Counted from the stretch's first letter, positions 1 to 8,291 are shown. The stretch: DNA of 52,660 bases from Pseudomonadota bacterium (GCA_018262235.1 JAGTRY010000023.1:1-52660), one strand, 5' to 3'. Notes: generated by a model from the sequence alone, not told the origin. Made by a program: numbers and translations.

Positions 1-458
1 GCGGCTGCATCGTGCATCAGGCAGCGCGCCGATGACGCGTTGCCCTTACGCGCCAGCAACAGGTCCATGCGCGCATAGAAGGCGCGCGTTGCTGCATATT
101 CGGGACTCTTATGCGTGGCAGCAAGGGTTTTGACTTGTACAAGAGATGCGCCCTGTGCCACAAGCCATTTCTCGCAAGCCTCAAGAAGGCGACGGCCGAG
201 CCCTTGACCATGCAAGTCCGGATCCAGTGCGAGGCAGTCGATTTCCCAGGCAGCGTCGAAATGTTGGCGCAGGCTTGCAAAACCCACCAAACGCGCCTGA
301 ACAAAAATCGCGAAGCACGGTAGGCAAGCTGCATGTTGTGCATATTCCTGCAGACTTTCTTCACGACCAAACCAGCTTGGGAGCCTGCGCAGAACGGCTT
401 CTGTCCTGGCCGCAGGTAAAGCCTCCGGCCCTTCAACTCGGAAGGGGACAGCATTCAA
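1..458 (-). CDS. GNAT-family N-acetyltransferase (partial, runs off left edge)
   Basis: The minus-strand frame reads into a GNAT fold. The acetyl-CoA-binding signature LDPDLHGQGLGRRLLEACE (Q/RxxGxG/A type) is followed by a helix ending in AATRAFYARM, the usual position of the fourth motif. The substrate is unknown; small GNATs of this kind acetylate amines or protein N termini in the cytoplasm. There is no ATG in frame after the upstream stop. A TTG at 458 is preceded by GGGAG with a six-base spacer, so I take that as the start. About 152 residues are visible. The sequence after FYARM (DLLLARKGN) does not look like the usual GF.P continuation, so the 3' end may carry a small frameshift or a divergent tail. 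It lies downstream of the DUF486 gene and could be the last gene of the hda-pcnB-folK transcript. Confidence 0.65.
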   Translation of the reverse strand, partial: MNAVPFRVEGPEALPAARTEAVLRRLPSWFGREESLQEYAQHAACLPCFAIFVQARLVGFASLRQHFDAAWEIDCLALDPDLHGQGLGRRLLEACEKWLVAQGASLVQVKTLAATHKSPEYAATRAFYARMDLLLARKGNASSARCLMHDAA

Positions 459-496
459 AGACAGCTCCCGGCGGTAGTCTTGCGCTGTGACATCAT

Positions 497-517
497 CGTC
501 TCCGTCTCCGTCTCCGT
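497..517. repeat. (CGTCTC)3 hexanucleotide tandem repeat
   Basis: Three and a half perfect copies of CGTCTC sit between the DUF486 stop codon and the GNAT reading frame, in the leader upstream of the GNAT TTG start. The unit length is a multiple of three, so copy-number change would not shift a reading frame. Confidence 0.8.
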
Positions 518-518
518 A

Positions 519-860
519 TCAACTACGGAAAATGAAATACACCGCCCCGATCATGCACAGCATGGCCCACAGGTAATCCAGCTTCAATGGTTGCTGCATG
601 TAATAGACCGAGAAGGGGATGAAGATCGTCAGGGTGATGGCTTCCTGCATGATCTTGAGCTGGCCGAGCGAGAGTTCTTGTGCGCCGATGCGGTTGGCAG
701 GGACCTGCAGCAAGTATTCGAACAGGGCGATGCCCCAGGACACCAGTGCGGCGATCAGCCAGGGCCGGTTTTGCAGATTCTTGAGGTGACCGTACCAGGC
801 AAAGGTCATGAACACGTTGGATGCGACGAGCAGACCACCTGCTTTCAACCAGATTGGCAT
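519..860 (-). CDS. DUF486 / DMT-like small membrane protein
   Basis: A 113-residue integral membrane protein of the DUF486 family (drug/metabolite transporter-like superfamily, half-size). It has four hydrophobic segments (about 5-22, 33-50, 71-88 and 95-111). The family hallmarks are FAWYGHLK, LVSWGIALFEYLLQVPANRIG and QLKIMQEAITLTIFIPFSVYY. Function is unknown in the family; members are assumed to dimerise like small multidrug proteins. The ATG at 860 is preceded by AAGGAAAA. It begins only nine bases after the folK stop, so it is most likely co-transcribed with folK and pcnB. Confidence 0.88.
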   Translation of the reverse strand: MPIWLKAGGLLVASNVFMTFAWYGHLKNLQNRPWLIAALVSWGIALFEYLLQVPANRIGAQELSLGQLKIMQEAITLTIFIPFSVYYMQQPLKLDYLWAMLCMIGAVYFIFRS

Positions 861-869
861 GGTTTTCCT

Positions 870-1361
870 TCAGTCCGGTAAGCGTTCAATGCCCTGCATG
901 GTCAGCGCGGAGATCAGTTGGGCGACGCTGCCCCGGCCCGGGATGATGGTTTGCGGGGCAAGTTCGGCGAGCGGGTGCAGCACGAATGCACGCTCATGCA
1001 TGCGTGGATGCGGCACATGCAGACCGGGCACGTTGATTTCTTCCTCGCCGTAGAGCAGCAGGTCCAGATCCAGGGTGCGGGCGGCGTTGCGGACGCTGCG
1101 CTGGCGGCCGAAATGCTGTTCGATGGCGAACAGCGCGGCAAGCAGATCCAGTGGGGCAAGCGTGGTTTCAAGCGCGGCGACTGCATTGATGTAATCCGGC
1201 TGGCCTTCCACGCCCAGCCCCAGCGGGGTGCTGCGATACAGGCTGGAATGCTGGCTCAGCCGGCTCTCGGGCAGGCGTGCCAGTTCGGACAGTGCTTCGT
1301 GCACGGTGGCGACGGGGTGACCAAGGTTGGCGCCAATGCCAACCCATGCAAGAACGGCCAC
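870..1361 (-). CDS. folK: 2-amino-4-hydroxy-6-hydroxymethyldihydropteridine pyrophosphokinase
   Basis: HPPK transfers pyrophosphate from ATP to 6-hydroxymethyl-7,8-dihydropterin in folate synthesis. The protein starts WVGIGANLGHP and contains LYRSTPLGL, PDYINAVAALET, RSVRNAARTLDLDLLLYG and VPHPRMHERAFVLHPLAELAP, all diagnostic of HPPK. The frame is open further upstream, but I place the start at a GTG at 1361. It sits a few bases after the pcnB stop and is preceded by AGGAGA overlapping the end of pcnB. This gives 163 residues, normal for the family. The tight spacing to pcnB and to the following DUF486 gene indicates one operon. The pcnB-folK pair is common in beta- and gammaproteobacteria. 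Confidence 0.95.
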   Translation of the reverse strand: MAVLAWVGIGANLGHPVATVHEALSELARLPESRLSQHSSLYRSTPLGLGVEGQPDYINAVAALETTLAPLDLLAALFAIEQHFGRQRSVRNAARTLDLDLLLYGEEEINVPGLHVPHPRMHERAFVLHPLAELAPQTIIPGRGSVAQLISALTMQGIERLPD

Positions 1362-1366
1362 CGCTC

Positions 1367-2716
1367 TTACTCTCCTGCCGGTGCGCTGGCCGCGCCGCTG
1401 CCTGGTTTGCGTCGCGGACGGCGACGTTTGCGGGCCGGGCCATCCCCCTTCTTGTCCGGTACCAGCATGGCTTCGCGTTCTTCGGTGCTGGCGCTGGCGA
1501 ATTCGTCCCACCAGTCCGGCAATTCCATCTCGATTTCGCCTGCTTCGGCACGCAGGCGCAGGAAGTCGTAACCTGCGCGGAAACGCGGCTGCTCGATCAG
1601 GCGGAACGGTGCTTTGCCGGCACGTTTCTCGAATCGTGGTTGCAGCGCCCAGATTTCGGTGATGTCGCCCGCGATGCGACGGGTGATGGCGAGCTTTTCG
1701 GCTTGCGAGGCGAGGACTTCATCCATCGCTTCAAACAACGCAGGTTGCGAATGCTGGCGATTGGCCTTGCGCGCATTCCAGTTGCTCAGCACTTCATTCC
1801 AGAGCAATGTGGCGAACAGGAAACCGGGCGAAACGGGTTTGCCGGAGCGCACGCGATTGTCGGTATTTTCCAGGGCCAGCCAGACGAATTTCTCGCCCTG
1901 AGGCTGCTCCAGGATCACATCCAGCAGCGGCAGCAGGCCGTGATGCAGGCCTTCGTCGCGCAGCCGCTTGAGACTGACGACGGCGTGTCCGCTGGAGAGC
2001 AGCTTGAGCATTTCGTCGAAAAGACGCGCGGCGGGCACATTGGCAAGCAGTTCGGCCATCTCGCGGATCGGCTTGCTGGCCGCCGGGTCGAGAATCAGAT
2101 CCAGCTTGGCGGCCAGGCGTACCGCGCGCAGCATGCGTACCGGGTCTTCGCGGTAACGGGCACGTGGTTCGCCAATCACGCGCATGGTCTTCTGCTTGAG
2201 ATCGGCCACGCCGTGGTGATAGTCGATCACGGTTTCGTTGCTCGGATCGTAGTAGAGCGCATTCACCGTGAAGTCGCGGCGGGCGGCGTCTTCTTCCATG
2301 TTGCCCCACACATTGTCGCGGAGCACGCGCCCGTGTTCATCGGTCTCGGTATCGTCGTCGTGTGCCGCCCGGAAAGTGGTCACCTCAATGGTTTCCGCGC
2401 CGCTCATCACGTGCACGATGCGGAAGCGTCGGCCGATGATGCGCGAGCGGCGGAACAGGTGGCGCACTTCCTCAGGCGTGGCGCTGGTGGCGACGTCGAA
2501 ATCCTTGGGGTCGATGCGGGCGATCAGGTCACGCACGGCTCCGCCGACGACATAGGCCTTGAAGCCTGCTTCCTGCAGCACGTTGCAGACCTTGCGCGCA
2601 GCCGGGGAAACCATTTCGCGGCGGATGCCGTGCAGTTCGAGGGGAATGACCGCAGCCTCGGCTTGCGGTTTGGCAGCGCTTTTTGTGAATACCCGGCGCA
2701 GCAGTTTTCGAATCAT
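1367..2716 (-). CDS. pcnB: Poly(A) polymerase I
   Basis: PcnB adds 3' poly(A) tails to RNA and so promotes mRNA and small-RNA decay. The 449-residue protein shows the class II nucleotidyltransferase head. GGAVRD is at residues 58-63 and the catalytic DFDVAT motif at 72-77. It continues with RRSRIIGRRFRIVHV, RRDFTVNALYY and the RNA-binding segment REDPVRMLRAVRLAAKL. A basic tail (GPARKRRRPRRKPG) follows, as in other PcnB proteins. PcnB and CCA-adding enzymes are related. The basic N terminus, the C-terminal basic tail and the folK neighbour favour PcnB. It is followed directly by folK and preceded by a HAD phosphatase and hda on the same strand. Confidence 0.94.
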   Translation of the reverse strand: MIRKLLRRVFTKSAAKPQAEAAVIPLELHGIRREMVSPAARKVCNVLQEAGFKAYVVGGAVRDLIARIDPKDFDVATSATPEEVRHLFRRSRIIGRRFRIVHVMSGAETIEVTTFRAAHDDDTETDEHGRVLRDNVWGNMEEDAARRDFTVNALYYDPSNETVIDYHHGVADLKQKTMRVIGEPRARYREDPVRMLRAVRLAAKLDLILDPAASKPIREMAELLANVPAARLFDEMLKLLSSGHAVVSLKRLRDEGLHHGLLPLLDVILEQPQGEKFVWLALENTDNRVRSGKPVSPGFLFATLLWNEVLSNWNARKANRQHSQPALFEAMDEVLASQAEKLAITRRIAGDITEIWALQPRFEKRAGKAPFRLIEQPRFRAGYDFLRLRAEAGEIEMELPDWWDEFASASTEEREAMLVPDKKGDGPARKRRRPRRKPGSGAASAPAGE

Positions 2717-2838
2717 GCTTGTGTGGGAAGGGGCGATAGCCCGAACAGGGATCTTGGAAAATCAAGAGTATACAGCCTGATGCGGATGGGGCGGCAGACA
2801 ATTGCATGGTCCTGCCCCCCCCACCAGGCTGTTCCGGA

Positions 2839-3549
2839 TCAACTTTGCAGGATGATGCCTGAGCCGGCACCGTCTTCGTCGCGATCCCGCAGGCTGATGA
2901 TTGGCCAGCCCACGGTTTCGGCGCGCAAGCGCAGGGCGACACAGGGGTCGACCGCCACCGGATCGCTGACCGCTTCCATCAGCGGGATGTCGTTGGACGA
3001 ATCGGTATAGAACCAGCTCTTCTCGAAACACGACAGATCCATGGCCATCGATTCCAGCCAGGCATTCACGCGGGTGACCTTGCCTTCACGGAAGGCTGGC
3101 GTGCCACGCGCCTTGCCGGTGAAGCGGCCGTTTTCGATGGCCGGCACGGTGGCAATCAGGTGCGGGACGTGGAAGTGGTAACGCACGATGCGTTCGGTCA
3201 CGAAAGCATTCGTGGCCGTGACGATGGCACACAGATCGCCTTGCTCCACGTGCCAGCGCACCAGTGCCTGCGCCAGCGGATTGACCATGTTGAACACCAC
3301 GTCATTCATGAATTCGTCGTGCAAGGCCATCAGCGTTTCACGCGAGTGGGTAGCGAGCGGGGCGAGGACGAAGTCGAGGAATTCATCGATGTTCAGCGTG
3401 CCGGCCTTGTACTGTTCGTAGAAGGCGTTGTTGCGTGCCTCGTAATCGGCCGCGTCAACGACGCCCTTGTCGCAAAGGAACTGGCCCCAGGCGTGGTCAG
3501 AGTCACCATCAAGCAGGGTGTTGTCGAGATCAAAGAGAGCGAGGTTCAT
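2839..3549 (-). CDS. HAD-superfamily (subfamily IB) phosphatase, SerB-like
   Basis: A 236-residue cytoplasmic haloacid dehalogenase phosphatase. Motif I is FDLDNTLLDGDSD at residues 5-17, with the nucleophile and general-acid aspartates. Motif II is the threonine in IVTATN, and motif III/IV is YTDSSNDIPLM. The helical C1 cap lies between motifs I and II, as in phosphoserine phosphatase-like IB enzymes. The natural substrate is not deducible; family members in this gene position are annotated HAD-IB hydrolase or histidinol-phosphatase/SerB-like. Its place between hda and pcnB is conserved in betaproteobacteria. The DNA upstream (about 3556-3598) is strongly purine-rich on the plus strand. Confidence 0.88.
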   Translation of the reverse strand: MNLALFDLDNTLLDGDSDHAWGQFLCDKGVVDAADYEARNNAFYEQYKAGTLNIDEFLDFVLAPLATHSRETLMALHDEFMNDVVFNMVNPLAQALVRWHVEQGDLCAIVTATNAFVTERIVRYHFHVPHLIATVPAIENGRFTGKARGTPAFREGKVTRVNAWLESMAMDLSCFEKSWFYTDSSNDIPLMEAVSDPVAVDPCVALRLRAETVGWPIISLRDRDEDGAGSGIILQS

Positions 3550-3644
3550 TTTCTTGAGGGAAAGAAGAAGGGTAAAGGGAGAAGGACGGGGGAGCGAGTC
3601 TGGGGAGGTTCGCCTTCCCCTTTATCCCTTCCCCCATTCCTGAA

Positions 3645-4331
3645 TCAGAAAGGCAATTCCGGCTCACAGTCTTCGCGCAGGATCTCGCGCAACAGCGGCA
3701 GCGTGACCGGACGCGATTGCGTGAGCGACGCATCATCCAGCGCATCCAGTACGCCCATCAGCCAATGTGCATCGCGCCGCCCGTGACGCAGCAGGTATTC
3801 GACGATGTCCGCATCCAGCGCGATGCCGCGTGCCACAGCGTGCTGGATCAAGAGCGCCCCCTTGGCATCGTCATCCAGCGGCTGGATCTCGAAGATCAGG
3901 GCCTGGCCGATACGCGTCCGGACATCCTCACGCAAGGCCAGATGCTGGGGTGGCGCATTGCCGGCCAGGATCAGGCTGCCTTGTGCTTCGCGAGCCTGGA
4001 TCAGGGCGCGGAACAGCGCTGCCTGAGCTTCGGCATCCAGTTGATCAACGTCGTCCAGCGCCACCAGCAGTTGGGGGGCGATTTGTAATGCTGCGCCCTG
4101 GGCCGCGGACAGATAGCTTGCCGGGCGGGCATTCGCCCGGCTTTCCGAGACGGCCGCGCGCAGCAGATGGCTCCGTCCGCTGGCAGGCGCGCCCCAGAGG
4201 TACAGCCAGCTGCCGTCATGCAACGCGATCTGGCGGCGCAAGGCGACCAGCAGTGCAGCGTTGTCACCGACCACGAAGTTGTCCAGCGTCGCGGGCACTT
4301 GCGGGCGCACGTCGAGCGTCAGCTGATGCAT
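3645..4331 (-). CDS. hda: DnaA regulatory inactivator Hda
   Basis: Hda binds the DNA-loaded sliding clamp and stimulates ATP hydrolysis by DnaA, turning off re-initiation at oriC. The 228-residue protein has an N-terminal clamp-binding peptide (QLTLDV, residues 3-8) and a DnaA-like AAA+ core. The core shows GAPASGRSHLLRA (Walker A-like), LLVALDDVDQL (Walker B) and the DVRTRIGQALIFEIQPLDDDAK box VII/sensor region. It lacks the DNA-binding domain IV of DnaA, as expected. It is the first gene of the minus-strand run and is divergent from the PurM-like gene, which matches the conserved purM-hda neighbourhood. An AI-2E-type permease often found between them is absent. Confidence 0.92.
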   Translation of the reverse strand: MHQLTLDVRPQVPATLDNFVVGDNAALLVALRRQIALHDGSWLYLWGAPASGRSHLLRAAVSESRANARPASYLSAAQGAALQIAPQLLVALDDVDQLDAEAQAALFRALIQAREAQGSLILAGNAPPQHLALREDVRTRIGQALIFEIQPLDDDAKGALLIQHAVARGIALDADIVEYLLRHGRRDAHWLMGVLDALDDASLTQSRPVTLPLLREILREDCEPELPF

Positions 4332-4540
4332 GGCAGACGGCGAAGCCGGAAGTGATCGGTGGCGTGGGACATATGGCGGTCGGGCCAGACTGGGTTGGGT
4401 GAGGGCGCAATCTTACCGGGAAGGGCCGGATACGTCATGCCACCGGACAAGTCCCCGTTCGCAAAAGGGGAAGAAGACGGGCGGCAAATGCCCTGAACGG
4501 TTAAAATGCCGCTCTTTCCCGATAGCCCGAGCACCTCACC

Positions 4541-5650
4541 ATGGCCCAGACCCCTCTCGATTACTCCGCCGCCGGCGTGGATTACAGCAAGATCGATCCG
4601 CTCAAGATCCTCGCTCAGAAAGCCGCTGCCTCCACGCGTGGCAACCTGACCGGGCACGGCGTGAGCGAGATTCCCGCCTCGCGCGGCGAATCGGCCTATG
4701 TGATGGACGTCGGCGGCGTGCTGATCGCCTCAATCACCGAATGCCTTGGCACCAAGGCGCTGGTCGCCGACGCCGTGCGCGCCATCACCGGCAAGACGCA
4801 TTACGACTCCATCGCGCAAGACACCATCGCCATGGCGGTGAATGACCTGATCACCGTGGGTGCCACGCCGCTCTCCATTCATGCCTACTGGTCCGCTGGT
4901 GGCAGCGAATGGTTCGCCGACGAGCAGCGCATGGTCGATCTCGTGACCGGCTGGCAGAAGGCCTGCGACGTCTGCAAGGTCAGCTGGGGCGGCGGCGAAA
5001 CCCCGGCACTGGCCGGCGTGGTGGAGGCCGGGCGCATCGATCTGGCTGCATCAAGCGTTGGCATCATCCCCTCGCGTGATCGTCTGACCCTGGGCGACAA
5101 GATGCAGGACGGTGACGCCATCGTGCTGCTGGCCTCCAGCGGCATCCACGCCAACGGCGTGAGTCTCGCGCGCAAGCTGGTCGAACGTCTGCCTGAAGGC
5201 TATGCCACCAAGCTGGCCGATGGCCGCTATTACGGTGAAGCCCTGCTGGACCCGACCACGCTCTACGTGCCGATCACCGAAGCCCTGTTCGCCGCCGGCA
5301 TCGTGCCGCATTATTCCGCCAACATCACCGGCCACGGCTGGCGCAAGATCATGCGTCACCCGGGCAACTTCACCTACCGCACCCACACCCTGCCGGACGT
5401 GCCGCCGGTGCTCAGCTTCATGCAGCAGCACGCCGGCATCGACGACCGCGAAGCCTACGGCAGCCTCAACATGGGCGCCGGTTTCGCCTTCTACGTTGCC
5501 GCCGAACAGGCCGAAGAAGTGGCGCGCATCGCCAACGAACTGGGCGTGAAGGCTTGGGTCGCCGGCCGTGTTGAAGCCGGGCCGAAGCAGGTGGTGATCG
5601 AGCCGCTGAACCTGACTTATGCCGAGGACGAGCTACATTTGCGGGCTTGA
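4541..5650 (+). CDS. PurM-like AIR synthase-family protein (probable phosphoribosylformylglycinamidine cyclo-ligase)
   Basis: A 369-residue member of the PurM/AIR-synthase superfamily; PurM itself closes FGAM to AIR with ATP in purine synthesis. Superfamily landmarks are visible in order: DYSAAGVDYSKIDPLK at the N terminus, DTIAMAVNDLITVGATP, WGGGETPALAG, LLASSGIHANGVSLARKL, LLDPTTLYVPITEAL and GSLNMGAGFAFYV. Several canonical PurM motifs are altered. The glycine-rich GGFGGLF strand is missing, TDGVGTK reads TECLGTK, and the GGL(T/P)ENLPR segment reads ITGHGWRKIMR. It sits divergently from hda, where betaproteobacteria normally keep purM, so it may be the functional purM or a paralogue that replaced it. 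Start ATG is at 4541; an AT-rich TAAAAT at 4502-4507 could be a -10 element. Confidence 0.75.
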   Translation: MAQTPLDYSAAGVDYSKIDPLKILAQKAAASTRGNLTGHGVSEIPASRGESAYVMDVGGVLIASITECLGTKALVADAVRAITGKTHYDSIAQDTIAMAVNDLITVGATPLSIHAYWSAGGSEWFADEQRMVDLVTGWQKACDVCKVSWGGGETPALAGVVEAGRIDLAASSVGIIPSRDRLTLGDKMQDGDAIVLLASSGIHANGVSLARKLVERLPEGYATKLADGRYYGEALLDPTTLYVPITEALFAAGIVPHYSANITGHGWRKIMRHPGNFTYRTHTLPDVPPVLSFMQQHAGIDDREAYGSLNMGAGFAFYVAAEQAEEVARIANELGVKAWVAGRVEAGPKQVVIEPLNLTYAEDELHLRA

Positions 5651-5748
5651 CCTACGAAGCAAGGTACATTTGAGAGGCACGTTGGTATTGCCATCTGACA
5701 AAGATCGCATCCAGCGTGCTGCTGATTACTGGTTTGCATACGTCCTCA

Positions 5749-6393
5749 ATGAACACTCCGCACGATTTCATCCTCTTCGACCTCGACGGCACCCTCAGCG
5801 ATCCGCTGTTGGGCATCGGCCGCTCCATCAACTTCGCACTGGCGCATTTCGGTTACCCGGAGCGCGAGCTGGATGACCTCAAACCCTGCATCGGCCCACC
5901 GCTGGATCAGAGTTTTGCCGCGCTGACCGGGACGACTTCGCCGGCGCATCTGACCGAATTGGTCGTCAAGTATCGCGAGCGTTACGCAGAAATCGGCTAT
6001 GCCGAAAATGTGATCTACGCGGGGATCGCGGATGCCTTGGCGCAACTGCATGGGCATGGTCTTAAGCTGGCGGTGTGTACCTCCAAGCGGGCTGATTTTG
6101 CCGAGCGGATTCTGGAGATGTTCGATATCCACCCGTATTTCGAGTTTGTCAGCGGTGGCGAGATCGGCACACACAAGTGGCAGCAGATGGCCGGCTTGTT
6201 GGCCCAGAACCGCGTGAGCAAGGCCAGCCTGATGGTCGGGGATCGCTATTTCGACATGCAGGCCGCTTCGCGCAACGGCCTGGCGGCGGCAGGTGTGCTG
6301 TGGGGATTTGGTTCGGCTGAGGAGCTGGCCGCCGAACAGCCTCGCTATCTGTTGCACGAGCCGGGTGAGCTGTTTCCCGTGCTGGCCGGCTGA
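5749..6393 (+). CDS. HAD hydrolase, phosphoglycolate phosphatase / nucleotidase-like
   Basis: A 214-residue HAD subfamily IA protein. Motif I is FILFDLDGTLSDP (residues 7-19), then an alpha-helical cap, motif II AVCTSKR with the threonine, a lysine in GTHKW, and motif IV LMVGDRYFDMQAA. Homologues are annotated Gph-like phosphatase or 5'-nucleotidase (IMP/GMP type); the TSKR and GDRYFDMQAA wording favours the nucleotidase-like group (inference). The frame extends upstream, but the ATG at 5749, directly before the HAD motif, is the likely start. No convincing Shine-Dalgarno sequence is seen. It lies about 100 bases after the PurM-like gene on the same strand and converges with the six-helix membrane protein. 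Confidence 0.85.
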   Translation: MNTPHDFILFDLDGTLSDPLLGIGRSINFALAHFGYPERELDDLKPCIGPPLDQSFAALTGTTSPAHLTELVVKYRERYAEIGYAENVIYAGIADALAQLHGHGLKLAVCTSKRADFAERILEMFDIHPYFEFVSGGEIGTHKWQQMAGLLAQNRVSKASLMVGDRYFDMQAASRNGLAAAGVLWGFGSAEELAAEQPRYLLHEPGELFPVLAG

Positions 6394-6429
6394 GCGGGCG
6401 GTTCGACCCCGAAAGCTCGCCAGCTGGAA

Positions 6430-7215
6430 TCAGCCTTGTCCGTGCCGCCAGGTGACGGCCCAGGCGTAGAGCGCCGTGACCACAAAGATGTCAAAAGCCG
6501 GGCCGAAGACCAGGAACAGGGTCGGCATTGCCAGACTGCTGGCGGTCTGGATCAACAAGGCGTGTGCCGCCAGTTTTACGGGCAAGGTCACGATCAGGTA
6601 GGCGGCGATCAGGACCGTGGCGAGGATGCGTCGTTCATTGCTGCGTTCGACGATGAAGTGGGTCAGGGCCATGACGGCGGGCAGGAACAGGAGCAGGCCC
6701 TGGCTGAATATGCTCAGGCTGCGGGTGTGTTCTTCGATGCTGTAGAGGCCGCCTTCAGGCAAGGCGAAACTGCCCAGAACACAGAGCGCATGAAATACCG
6801 CAAGCAGTCGCAAGGGGCTGCGGAAGGGCGCGTGCAGTTTGCCCGCACACAGATACAGGCATGCCGCTGCGCCAAGATGGATGCTCAGCATGGCAAGGTC
6901 TGGCGGAGCAAGCGGCAGGCCGATGGCGGCCGTTTCCAGATCACTCCATGCGGGGATGGTGATATTGATGGTCACCAGCTGCGCGTCCGCAAGCGGCAGA
7001 GCACCGAGCAAGGCGGTGAGACTGTGATCCCAGAACCGGTAGAGCAAGGGCAGTATCCGCCAGAACAAAAAACTCAGTCCGCCCGCAATCACCAGGGCCA
7101 GGACGAACTGGGCGATACGCCCCTGCAGGAGGTGGCGGTAACGTTGAAACAGGCTGCGCGGTGGTGGCGCCGTCGTCGTCGCGATGACCTGAATGGTGGG
7201 TTCTGCCGTGTTCAT
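6430..7215 (-). CDS. Six-helix integral membrane protein of unknown function
   Basis: A 261-residue hydrophobic protein I do not recognise. After a short cytoplasmic-looking N terminus it has about six membrane segments: roughly residues 33-55, 105-122, 130-150, 170-190, 197-223 and 230-252. A non-hydrophobic stretch at about 65-100 could be an extracytoplasmic loop. No exosortase, polymerase or transporter motif is apparent. Its start codon overlaps the stop of the bactofilin-like gene by four bases, so translation is probably coupled. It is the last gene of the three-gene unit, and a role with the glycosyltransferase-like protein in building or exporting an envelope polysaccharide is an inference from context. 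Confidence 0.7.
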   Translation of the reverse strand: MNTAEPTIQVIATTTAPPPRSLFQRYRHLLQGRIAQFVLALVIAGGLSFLFWRILPLLYRFWDHSLTALLGALPLADAQLVTINITIPAWSDLETAAIGLPLAPPDLAMLSIHLGAAACLYLCAGKLHAPFRSPLRLLAVFHALCVLGSFALPEGGLYSIEEHTRSLSIFSQGLLLFLPAVMALTHFIVERSNERRILATVLIAAYLIVTLPVKLAAHALLIQTASSLAMPTLFLVFGPAFDIFVVTALYAWAVTWRHGQG

Positions 7216-8291
7216 GCCGGGGGGCTCCGCTCGTCAAGCACCTCGCCGTGGTGCAATGCCCACACGCTGCCGTGAGCGATGCAGCCTTCACTGATCAGCA
7301 GGGTGTCTGCCACAAGTGTCGAAAGATGGGTGCTGGAGCCGATTTCACTGGCGGCGCCGAGCTGGACTTCACTGCGCGAGTACACCGGGCCGTTGATCAG
7401 GCAACCGGGGCCGATACTGATCGGCCCATCGGCATAGGCGGCGCCTTCGATGACGACATCCCGGCCAATGACGATGGATTTGTCGGCACGCAGATCACCA
7501 ATGATGCGGCAGCCATCGCCGACGACCAGCTTGCCCGAGACCAGTAGATCAGCCTTGACCGTGTGTCCCGCCGGTACCGTCAGGTTCCGGCCGTTGCCGG
7601 GCTGTCCATTGCGGCGCAGCGGCGGGTCGAAACGTGCGACGGTATCAGGCTGGCGTGGCCGGCGGGCATCTTCGGGCAGGCGACCGAAGACGATACGCGG
7701 AGCCCGCAGCTGTTCGAAACGGGCGCGGCGCGCCAGGGCGATTTCCATCGCGGCGCTTGCCCAGCCTTTGAGCTGGCCCCCTTCTGCGACATCCAGGCGA
7801 CGTTCGGTACGAACCCAGCGGGTCACCCGGGCGCGACGACCGATGGCGATGTCGCGTTGGGATAGGGCACTCTTGATCAGGGCGTTGTGGGCCACGTTGA
7901 TCCGTCCCTCGGCAAACAGTTCACGATCACAGATCAATTCCCCCGGGATATCGAGATGGCCCGCGGCGAGGACCAGGCTGCGCAGACGTCGCGAACCTGG
8001 AGGCAGCAGCTCTGCCAGATGATTCGAGATTCCCAGGACGATGAAGGGACGACCGTTTTCGTTGGCGCCACGGATGGGGCCGCTGTCGCGGGCCAGATGC
8101 AGCAGATGGGCAAACTGTTCATGCACCATGCGGCGGAATTCTTCGACTCGCTCAGAAGCCTCGGCCTGCTGTTCCGGGGGCGCCGGGCGAGGCGTACCGC
8201 GCCAGAGCGTACGCAGCAGCGGCAACAAAGGAAGCAGCAAGCACAAGAGGCATAGGGCGATGAAAGCGAGCAGGGCCTGGAGCGGTGTCAT
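7212..8291 (-). CDS. Membrane-anchored bactofilin-like / beta-helix protein
   Basis: A 359-residue protein with an N-terminal membrane helix (about residues 4-28) followed by an alpha/basic region. A C-terminal right-handed beta-helix domain spans about residues 235-345. Short turns repeat, such as VKADLLVSGKLVVGDGCRIIGDL, SIVIGRDVVIEGA, ISIGPGCLINGPVYS and LLISEGCIAHGSV. This pattern is that of polymer-forming cytoskeletal (bactofilin) or hexapeptide-type proteins. A weaker beta-rich stretch occurs near residues 125-180. Bactofilins scaffold cell-envelope enzymes; here the fixed transmembrane anchor suggests a local scaffold. Both its neighbours overlap it by four bases (ATGA type), so the three genes form a tightly coupled operon. 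Confidence 0.72.
   Translation of the reverse strand: MTPLQALLAFIALCLLCLLLPLLPLLRTLWRGTPRPAPPEQQAEASERVEEFRRMVHEQFAHLLHLARDSGPIRGANENGRPFIVLGISNHLAELLPPGSRRLRSLVLAAGHLDIPGELICDRELFAEGRINVAHNALIKSALSQRDIAIGRRARVTRWVRTERRLDVAEGGQLKGWASAAMEIALARRARFEQLRAPRIVFGRLPEDARRPRQPDTVARFDPPLRRNGQPGNGRNLTVPAGHTVKADLLVSGKLVVGDGCRIIGDLRADKSIVIGRDVVIEGAAYADGPISIGPGCLINGPVYSRSEVQLGAASEIGSSTHLSTLVADTLLISEGCIAHGSVWALHHGEVLDERSPPA

Noticed and set aside
17-454. A 145-codon minus-strand frame starting with ATG in the left-edge region
   Set aside because: It overlaps the GNAT frame in a different phase and has a Trp/Cys/Arg-rich composition typical of noise; the GNAT frame shows a real acetyl-CoA signature.
497-517. 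Hexanucleotide repeat as a phase-variation switch
   Set aside because: Only about three copies and a unit of six bases, so it cannot shift a frame; promoter-spacing effects have no supporting -35/-10 pair.
1277-3010. A 577-codon open frame on the plus strand across folK, pcnB and the HAD gene
   Set aside because: It is the antisense shadow of recognised genes in GC-rich DNA and shows no domain or plausible protein composition.
7212-8291. Bactofilin-like gene as a sugar-nucleotide acyltransferase
   Set aside because: The beta-helix turns lack a regular hexapeptide [LIV]-G-x4 ladder and catalytic histidine, and the protein is membrane-anchored.
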